Shown: in pieces, positions 57,601-64,000 of the stretch
Layout of the letters: each line of letters starts with the position of its first letter
How positions within the stretch are numbered: the first letter of the stretch is position 1
Source of the DNA: Heterobilharzia americana
Lineage: Eukaryota; Platyhelminthes; Trematoda; Strigeidida; Schistosomatidae
Reading direction: 5' to 3'
Assembly (NCBI GenBank): GCA_944470555.2
Contig: OX104134.1
Location: 11,263,248 to 11,327,247 of the forward strand
DNA length: 64,000 bases
The notes under the pieces: generated by a model
The model's input: only the letters and a program-made list of their open reading frames with translations
Told to the model about the DNA's origin: nothing
Databases searched by the model: none
Position numbers and translations under genes: made by a program

Positions 57601-57848
57601 TCATCGAGAGAAGACACATCGGCCAATTGGCTTCCCGAAGGCTTTCACCAACTGGCGTCATTTCGCCTCTCCGATTCCAGCGGGGAATAAGTTTGTTTTC
57701 ATTTTTTATATTTTGTTTGTGCTTTGAAGTTTCTTTAGCGGTTAGATTTGTTTTACGGGGTAGGGTTGCTAGCCCTATGCCCAACCTTCCCTCTTTACCC
57801 GGGCTTAGGACCGGCTAGTAACTAGTAAACTAGTTAACCAGGCGAGGT
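54631..57848 (-). mobile_element. Full-length RTE-clade non-LTR retrotransposon
   Basis: Flanked by a 14-bp target-site duplication. On its own strand it begins CCTCGCCTGGTTAAC, has a short leader, one uninterrupted ORF (57784-54650) and ends in an (AAT)n tail at 54631-54652, the microsatellite 3' end typical of RTE elements. About 3.2 kb. It sits upstream of MSH2 beside a Penelope-like element. Intact frame plus perfect duplication indicates a recent insertion. Confidence 0.95.
54650..57784 (-). CDS. RTE endonuclease / reverse transcriptase polyprotein (1,044 aa, intact)
   Basis: Enzyme that nicks the target and copies the element's RNA into the genome. APE-type endonuclease at residues about 61-310: VGTWNVRTMF (67-76), GICESRW (97-103, catalytic Glu), QCYAPTN (171-177), GDMNAKLG (208-215) and GSDHYLV (302-308, catalytic SDH). 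Reverse transcriptase at about 540-860: CGKAAGPDGIPPEAL (548-562), CKNWRGITLLSTPSKIL (607-623), EQAGFRKYKSC (642-652), FIDFEKAFDSVDRE (677-690), GVKQGCLLSPMIF (735-747) and DLDFADDLCLM (777-787, FADD). A His/Gln-rich run follows near residue 835, then the C-terminal WPEKISNKELWERTNQEP and GKRRVGRPRVTWRR region. The first Met at 57784 may be too early; M61 lies just before the endonuclease. No stop, shift or lost catalytic residue seen. Confidence 0.96.
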   Translation of the reverse strand: MGIGLATLPRKTNLTAKETSKHKQNIKNENKLIPRWNRRGEMTPVGESLREANWPMCLLSMKAKVNVGTWNVRTMFEPSKAAQIAREMRRYNIEVLGICESRWNGSGLSKLSTGESIIYSGHPDANHEHTEGVAIMMSSRASKALMQWEPISSRIMTARFNSKGRKVTIIQCYAPTNNAEQEKKEDFYRQLQSTLDKTSVGDIKILMGDMNAKLGGDNTGRELTMGREALGEMNENGELFAEFCAFNDLVIGGSVFRHKDIHKATWISPDGHTKNQIDFISISRKWRRSLLNTRSRRGADVGSDHYLVQGTFQIKLKAFKEAGDRPQFKYNTRKLKDETTKEIFKAAIKTKWETSSNIPEETCVEEHWKSLKAMWKETCTTVLGRKKEDKEWISTDTWKLIEERRMVKQKINQCKDAQRQEELSTMYKTLDKEVKKSARKDKRHFYETLASEAEQAAGKRDLTTLYQITRLLSGKRPTQMKPIKDEEGNLITKEEKQRKRWADHFKKLLNRPPPALRPEIPPAAAELQVNINPPTKMEVLNAIKLLKCGKAAGPDGIPPEALRTDAETTAAMLTPLLQKVWKEEKVPDDWKKGYLVKLPKKGDLSACKNWRGITLLSTPSKILSRIILERLRDALDSKLRPEQAGFRKYKSCADQIATLRIIIEQSIEWQSPLYLNFIDFEKAFDSVDREVIWKLLQYYGVPQTFIRLIQQLYEDATCQVIHNGKLSDAFEVKTGVKQGCLLSPMIFLIVVDWIMQQTVGSEKRGIHWTTEKNLEDLDFADDLCLMSHKLEDLQAKTNKLIEEAAKTGLQVNIEKTEVMKIPHHHHQQQQQQTPITVNGRNLKEVTSFTYLGSTVSTTGGTDEDVKVRIGKARQAFISLKPVWRSSALSMRNKIRIFNTNVKSVLLYGSETWRVTKGISNKLQTFINNCLRSLLKIRWPEKISNKELWERTNQEPITQQICRKKWRWIGHALRRPTEDITRQALEWNPHGKRRVGRPRVTWRRSCEQEMRASGLSWDQVQKISENRGHWRRATEALCSTRNPRD

Positions 57849-57862
57849 TACTATACTACACT
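57849..57862. repeat. Target-site duplication of the intact RTE element, right copy
   Basis: TACTATACTACACT, matching 54617-54630. Confidence 0.92.
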
Positions 57863-59714
57863 GCGTCTTCGCTATTTTGGGCGATGTTTTTATACGAATG
57901 ATTTTTCATGCCGTTGTGTTGTTGCTACTGTAATTGATGATTTGATCCGTGTGAGCTAGTTCTCTTCATGCTTCACTTTTCAGTTTCTCAGAATCCTTCT
58001 TAGTGGTCAGAACATATTAAAACGCAAGGTTCCCCTTCAGTTGTGAATTTCGTGTCGTCAAAAATGTTGTTGAGTAATTTGTTTTGTTTCTCTAAGATGA
58101 TAAACTTGTCATCTACATACCGGATCCAAAGTTTTGGTTCGATCAACAGAGCTACCACAGTTTCCAGTCTTGGCACTGCCGCTTGTTCAAGTAGGCGATC
58201 CCATCGGTGATCCTTTCGCCTGTTCGTAGAGTTTATCATTGCACCGAAAGTAAAATGAAAGGTATGTATCAATCAGTGACATCAAAATCAAGCATTTTAT
58301 TCATGTGTCCCTAGAGGTGTATATCATTGGGGAGGGAAGGAGTCATTGTATAGTTAGCCCAGTTTGGTTCATTTGAGATGTATAAGGCTTCGACGTCAAA
58401 AGCTACCTTTGTTTCACCGCTATTAGTGTGAATATGGTTGATTCTGCCAAAATTTGTCTAAGAGTTGATAAAGTGGCTGCATGTTTCTACCAGATGTTCT
58501 GCTTTCCTGAAGAATTCTCTTGAAAGACTATGCACTTGGATTCCTGGAAGCGAATTAGTCGGCCGTAGTAGGATGTTTGGTCGGTGTGCTTGCGTTCTAA
58601 CTTAAAAACGTATGAGAACAGGTCCATTCGATTTCATTCGCCATCGCTCCTATTTCGCAACTTATCCCGTTCCAACAAGTTTGTTCGAAACCTTCATGGT
58701 GTGAAAGTTGAACTTTTGAATGGGGTCCGGCCCAGTTTTTCCACACAGACTGAGGTCCGTGAGTAAGTCTTCTGACCGTTCGATGTAGTCGTCTCTATCC
58801 ATGACCACTGAGGTGGACTCTTTGTCAGCTGGAACTATAACGACGTTCCTATTATTCCTCAGTTTCTTAAGAGCTCTTTGTTCTTCATTGGTTGGTTGAG
58901 TGACGTTTTGCTTCCGCCCCGTCAGAGGTGCGTTTACCTGTCGTATTTCCTTTTGGGTCTCACAGTTTGGTCCTGAGGCCCACAGTGATGATCCTGCGAA
59001 TGTGAAGAATTATGGTCCTGAAGCGTCTCTTGAGTTGTAGTTTACTTTTTTCCGAAGGAGAAATTCCCCGTATTTGTTCGGAGGTTGTCTGGATAAGCTG
59101 ACTACGTAGTCACTTGTTTCTTCCTCCTCTGGTGCTCGTAGTTTCAAAATATTGTCAGGCCTTTCTTAAAGGATGCTCCTTCACTGCTATTCTTGTCGTC
59201 CGCTTGATTTTTCAGTCACAATTCCACAAGTTGCAAAGTGTTCCATTGTTAATACCTCCTAAGGTTTTCTCTTTTGGTGTGCTGTTGTCGGCTATTTCCG
59301 ATTTCCATAATGGCCTTCGGTGCTCGTCATTTACACCATTTGTCTTCCACTCCTTTTCAACTAATTTTTGGCCGACTGGACGGTCAGCTGGTGGCTTTTA
59401 TCTGACACCACCTGGTACAACATGCTGCCGCGGACACACTGGTAGGAAATACAATTTTTCTTCTGTGGAGGCCTGCTTCTTAGCGGAGTTTATCCGTTTC
59501 CGAGGGCAAAGGAGCGTTTGACGCTCGTAGGATTTTGAGGTGATGGGGAATGTTTGCGGCGCGGGGAGAAAATAGTCATCGTGCTGTGACCTCTGGGCTG
59601 GATGGTTTAATCATAGAGCTTTTGTTCTTCTGGACAACATTATCAGCACAAACTTCAGAATGTCTAGAATGACGATGAAAGCTCCGCGACTAAACCATCC
59701 AGCCCAGAGAACAA
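57863..59714 (-). mobile_element. Penelope-like retroelement, 5' part with hammerhead motif
   Basis: Minus strand, right to left: terminal repeat with hammerhead at 59709-59591, N-terminal region at 59500-58900, NVVIVPADKESTSVVMDRDD at about 58800-58860 (the VLPADKGNATVVMD box of Penelope RT), then LETVVALLIEPKLWIRYVDD and KFIILEKQNKLLNNIFDD at 58190-58050 with YVDD intact. The frame is broken in several places. It ends at the RTE insertion or before it; the GIY-YIG part is not seen. Confidence 0.82.
59591..59709 (-). ncRNA. Degenerate hammerhead ribozyme of the Penelope-like element
   Basis: Perfect 19-nt inverted repeat (59591-59609 and 59691-59709, CTCTGGGCTGGATGGTTTA) extends stem III. 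On the minus strand GGAGC (59685-59681) pairs with GCTC (59619-59616); between them come CTGATAA (59646-59640, consensus CTGATGA), stem II GTT...AAC with loop GTCCAGAAG, and AAAA (59623-59620, consensus GAAA). Both catalytic guanines, G8 and G12, are A, so the copy should not cleave. Penelope-like elements are known to carry hammerheads in their terminal repeats. Confidence 0.68.
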
Positions 59715-62639
59715 AACACTATGAATACTATGTTACTGTGCCGTAAATATTTTCTAACATCTCAAGCAATGTCCCTCCTTGATCGTGGCCACTACTAGTT
59801 AGTGGTTCAAGAATCTTATAATCTGAAGTCGTTATTTGAAGTTTTCAGTTTCCTGTAGCCATGTTGTCGGCATCAACCTGACATCGGGTTACTGGCTTGC
59901 TAAAAACTACCAGATGCCATCCTCAGAAAATCACATTTCCCAAATCCAGACGACTATAACTTGGATTTTACCAACATCTGAAACAAAAGACTGCGTCACA
60001 GGACTAGTCACCACTCACATTCGGTCGGAATAAAAACTTTTCATAAGTACGCATCGATTTAAATAGGTGATTTCATTTTTTTCCAGTTTCTGGAAGTGTT
60101 GACGTAACTATTGCTGATCAAGAAACGTCACGTCGCTGGTGGAAAAACCTCTCTATATGCCCCGTGCTACAACATTACTCTGTTGAGTAAAGACAGCACC
60201 CAGTTCGTAATTGATCCTGACTGATAGCTGGGACCTCGATGCGGCGGTCTAGCATGCATATCAGAATGACTCACTGGGCTACGCTGACTGGATAGCTCGT
60301 TCACCTGAGGTCTTACCCAGCTGGAAATGCCTTTTAGATTTTAGTCGGATACAGCAGTTGTTATCATGACGGAAGTGGCTGTGTTCTAGTGAGAGTACGA
60401 TGCCGAATTAGCACTATTGGTTGGAAAGGGTTGCTACAGCGGCGAATGATCTGTGTCGGATGGCCAGAGGTACTGAGCCAGTGCTACCTTTCCTATCGCC
60501 AGGTCACGGAGCAGCAAAGTTAAACCCTCAAAATGGTGCACTGTTTCTTTTACGGCGATATTCTGGTGCCTATAGTATGAGATCTGTCTGTCTTATGCTG
60601 GCAGAATGAGGCCTCAATTATATGTTCTATGAGACTTTTCGCCATTCTAAGCTGATCCTTTTTCTTTTGGTACTATCTTACTGAAATGGCTTTCATACTG
60701 TGGACGGCCCAAATGAAAGAATTGGATGTCATGCTGGTCTGAAGCTGTTTAGTCGTTTGACCAACATGTTCCGAAATGAATAGGCTTGAGGACTCCTGGA
60801 TAATAGCCTTTGGTCTAGCACTGAAGGGTGTTCTGTTCCTCGAAACATCTAGAAGCGGCGACTTGACTGAAAAGTTTCAGTTCTAAGTCAAAGCATCTGC
60901 ACACGTTAACGGCATACGGACATTCCCCATGGTCTTGGTTGTTTTTAAAACTCTTCAGGAAAACATTTTTCCGAACTGAATCTCACACTTATGATCTTGT
61001 GATTACCGCGAGCTGGTTGTGAGTGCCTTGAAGGAAATTCAGGCTTCTTTGAAGATCCTGGGAGTTAGTGATCCACCGCATAACATCATTTTGGAAGTGG
61101 CGAATCCATGAGTGTGGTAGTCACATTAAATCCCTTTGAACTTTCTTTACGCTTGCCCATAAGCGCGTCTTTTGGTGTTAAGATGGTTGCAGAACAGCAG
61201 AATTTCGGAAATTCTTCTTACTGCTTGAAAGTAGCGATTCGGCCCCATATCACTGTGAGTTTCCTGGTAATAGGTTTAGTGGCGGACTGGTGGAAATATT
61301 AGTTGCACTATGGTTATGAATCTGGATCTGCATTGATCTGCGTATCATCTCAGCATTTCAGGCTATCCTTAACTTCGTTAAGGACCTTGCCAGTTGATTC
61401 TTTGTTCAGAAGGTCAGGCTGCATGGTTAAGGAGGACGGCACGTCATCTCTTTAACGCCTGGCAACAGTGCTTTGCAGTGCTTAACCTTGAAGTTGAGTG
61501 AAGTTGGCGGCTGCGCATGGGTTATCGCAAACCTCACTCACATCACTTCTCTTCTTATGGGATGCATCCACTGACCCCCTTGCGTCACAATTCGTTAAGG
61601 CAAGAAGCTACCTGGCATGTTTACTCACGGGGCGTCCCTCCCACATACAGTAAAAATCAAGTAATAATAACAACTTCGACCGGTGAAATAAACGAACACA
61701 TGTTATTTTCACAGAAAGTATCTGAATGTTACTGACCCCAGTGAAGCTGAGGAAATTTAAATATATAAGTCGTCACTCCATATCCAGTCTCTCAGACTAT
61801 GCAGCTGTTTAAACACCACTCGTCATAAACATACCAGGCAAAAACCACTTACCCACACAACAGAGTTAAAAACAATATAGCTACCACCACGCATTATGAG
61901 CAGTAACCCGAGGACACCGACTAGACAGCAAAGCTCTTCGGCCTACGTGAGTCTCGCAGTCAGTGAGAGTATATGGTATATCAGACTTCCGGCACAAATG
62001 AAGCTTAAGGTTCGCGAACATTCAACAAATCTGTGCTGTTTACAGGTAACACGCAAAAGTAGGTTCAAATCCTACGATGGATGGGGGAAACTTGGGATCA
62101 GTGTTATGTGGTGTTATGCAGAATATAGCAATTGTTTGGGTGTGTGTTGTTGAAGATAGGGTCAGCTGAGTAGTTTGGGCCGAGGACGTAGCTCAGTCCA
62201 CCAGCTGCTGCATTACGCCACCAACAAACCAGCCAATACACCTTGGAGATCAGGGCTTCAAATAAGGTCAGTTTCGGTTAACATTGCTACGAAATGAGTG
62301 GTCTCCAGGATTCGAACAGCAGGCATGTTCGGATTCAAACAGCATTAAACGCCAACATTTTCTGATGCAATTCCAACTGGAGCGGCAGATTTTGGGTCAA
62401 GCATCAAAACAATCGTTATGCAGTAGTTGCCTTATAAACGTTTTGACCAGAAAGAAAATGAAGAGCAGACATAGGCGGATATGGAATGATTCACAATGTA
62501 CTCAATCCAGTGTAATAAATATGATGAAACATAGGTAGGGAAAGAATATGTAGTGGCCTTAGCATTCTAGATATAACGTGGGAACCAACCACCCATCCAA
62601 AATGCTTTTACAAATCTATGAGCACTCTGTAAGTAAAGG
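59715..62639. other. Repeat-rich intergenic region, unassigned
   Basis: Composition and short broken frames suggest old transposon debris, but I recognise no domain. A stretch at 62178-62265 (GGACGTAGCTCAGT, GGGCTTCAAATAAG) loosely resembles a tRNA-derived SINE head. Confidence 0.35.
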
Positions 62640-63600
62640 GTTGGTAATAGCATGTGAGATAACCACTCAAATACTACAGTGCTTTGGATCTAGTCTTCAC
62701 TGATAAAACCACACCCACAGAACTCCAAGTAGGAATACAACGCCTAGGTGGCGATCACAAATTAGTGTTTGGTAACTTCAGCATATCTACCCCCTAACTT
62801 ACCCCAGAACACAGGAACGGTTCCGCTCGGAGGCTGCCAATTTACAAGATAGAAATACCTGAGACTAGTTCTGCGCCGTTTAGGCTGGGGCTTCCGATTT
62901 ATCAGCAGCTCAGTCAAAGGACATTTTCATACACTACAGGAAAACATATGCAAAGCTCACCACTATGCTGCTCCAGCTCCCTAGAGAAAAAGAAACACAG
63001 GGTTGGCATAATCCCTGCGAAAGTGCCCGGCCGTAAGCGCAGTCATGCCCGAGAGTACTATAGGTCAAATAATTTTCCGTCTCTTGTCATGCCAAAAAAT
63101 ACGAACGACACACTTAAGGTTGGTAGGGTACTGGAAGCTAGCAAACAAGGACGCATTCACTGTAATAAAACTAGTAATACTGAAGCATTTGTGGAACTGA
63201 TGAGGTCCCTGACCATAAGCCACAGAATTATTGCCCCTAGTTTATTCATGGACAGTTATCAGTCTGCCAACCCCTCAACAAAGCATTTCCCTTGGAACAG
63301 CACCACTTGGAGGCCCGCAAGATGCTTGGCCTGACGGAATCTTAACCAGGACTAACAGAAAGTTTCTTCCAAATTCAGGCTTACCTGAAGGGATCACACA
63401 CATCTAGCCTGACCCGGCAAATCCCTTTAAACCCCAATAAGAATGAATCTTCCATTTCGATAAATCATACGGAGGTCTCAGACCATACCCGCGTGACACC
63501 CACGCCACTTTTGTTCAGCTCTATGAAAGACCTTAATACCGCTTACTCTAGAAGCTTGACTATACGAAGTATGTACATTCAGTAGATTCCTGAAACTTGA
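62640..63600 (+). mobile_element. CR1/Jockey-like non-LTR retrotransposon fragment (endonuclease to RT)
   Basis: Plus strand encodes LDLVFTDKTTPTELQVGIQ then GGDHKLVFGNFSI at about 62688-62790: the end of an APE endonuclease (LDLVFT and the SDH box, here GDH). It continues into the linker and start of the RT (SDHKPQNYCP-type and MLGLTESFFQ remnants near 63220-63380). Multiple stops. Confidence 0.68.
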
Positions 63601-63804
63601 ATGAGAAAAGCGGGTGGTAGGACAAACTCAAAATAGAAGCACAGGACCAAGAATAAAGATCTATTCATAAATGACCGAAAGCTTTTTCGCCAGCCAATTT
63701 CATATACGCAAAATGCTTTGATGCCAACAAAATTCCCGTCAAAGATTCATGGTCCATAGTAAGGACTACATAAGAAAAACTTATGGATCAATGAGAACAA
63801 TGAT

Positions 63805-64000
63805 GATATTCCTTTCTAAATATATAGGCACACGCCATTTTCACAGGTATGAGTAAGTTACCATATAAGTTGCCTTTATCTTTATGACAGGCAATCTCAA
63901 TCCCCACCTATTGTCACCGCAAGATGCAAGTGCAACATGTTTATGTAACGGGACATCCCGGTAAGATAAGTATGCAAACATCTACAAGTTTGACAACGGA
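63805..64000. repeat. Dispersed repeat, copy 2
   Basis: Similar to 3145-3340, same orientation, running to the right edge of the window. Confidence 0.6.

Noticed and set aside
54725..57818. Plus-strand open frames across the intact RTE element
   Set aside because: Shadows of the minus-strand RTE polyprotein.
62178..62265. Possible tRNA gene
   Set aside because: No cloverleaf could be formed by eye and the B box is imperfect; at most a SINE remnant.

Overview
The window is eukaryotic and most likely from a blood fluke (Schistosomatidae). The evidence is an intron-rich MutS homologue with tiny 5' introns and very large downstream introns, the flatworm-type mix of retroelements (RTE/SR2-like, CR1-like, Ty3/gypsy, Penelope-like), and tRNA-derived SINEs carrying a schistosome-style hammerhead ribozyme fold. 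The species cannot be named from this sequence alone. A 500-base run of N lies at 5309-5808.

The main gene is MSH2 (DNA mismatch repair) on the minus strand. I traced 15 consecutive coding exons from the start codon at 52882 to 6280. All splice phases are compatible and together they give 591 codons, from the mismatch-recognition domain through connector, lever and clamp. The first three introns are only 41, 32 and 33 nt; later ones reach 7.7 kb. The C-terminal ATPase exons are not visible. They must lie in the N gap or left of the window.

Inside MSH2 intron 10, on the opposite strand, sits a small two-exon gene (22818-27266). It encodes a 113-residue secreted prepropeptide with a signal peptide, dibasic cleavage sites and a cysteine-doublet core (CC-x5-CC). 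I do not recognise its family; it looks like a neuropeptide or peptide-hormone precursor.

The rest is mostly transposable elements. 1-2950 is a decayed Ty3/gypsy pol (minus). 3650-4560 and 62640-63600 are CR1-like non-LTR fragments. 13934-15925 (plus) and about 30125-33466 (minus) are two near-identical, equally broken RTE copies forming an inverted repeat in MSH2 introns 13 and 9. 36240-37700 and 57863-59714 are Penelope-like elements, the second with a decayed hammerhead ribozyme. 41060-41400 holds two head-to-head hammerhead SINEs. 54631-57848 is an intact RTE element (1,044-codon ORF) with a 14-bp target-site duplication. At least eight older fragments of a second RTE lineage are scattered through the introns.

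MSH2 and the nested peptide gene are the only host genes I can support. Remaining intervals are intronic or intergenic AT-rich DNA without recognisable coding content.
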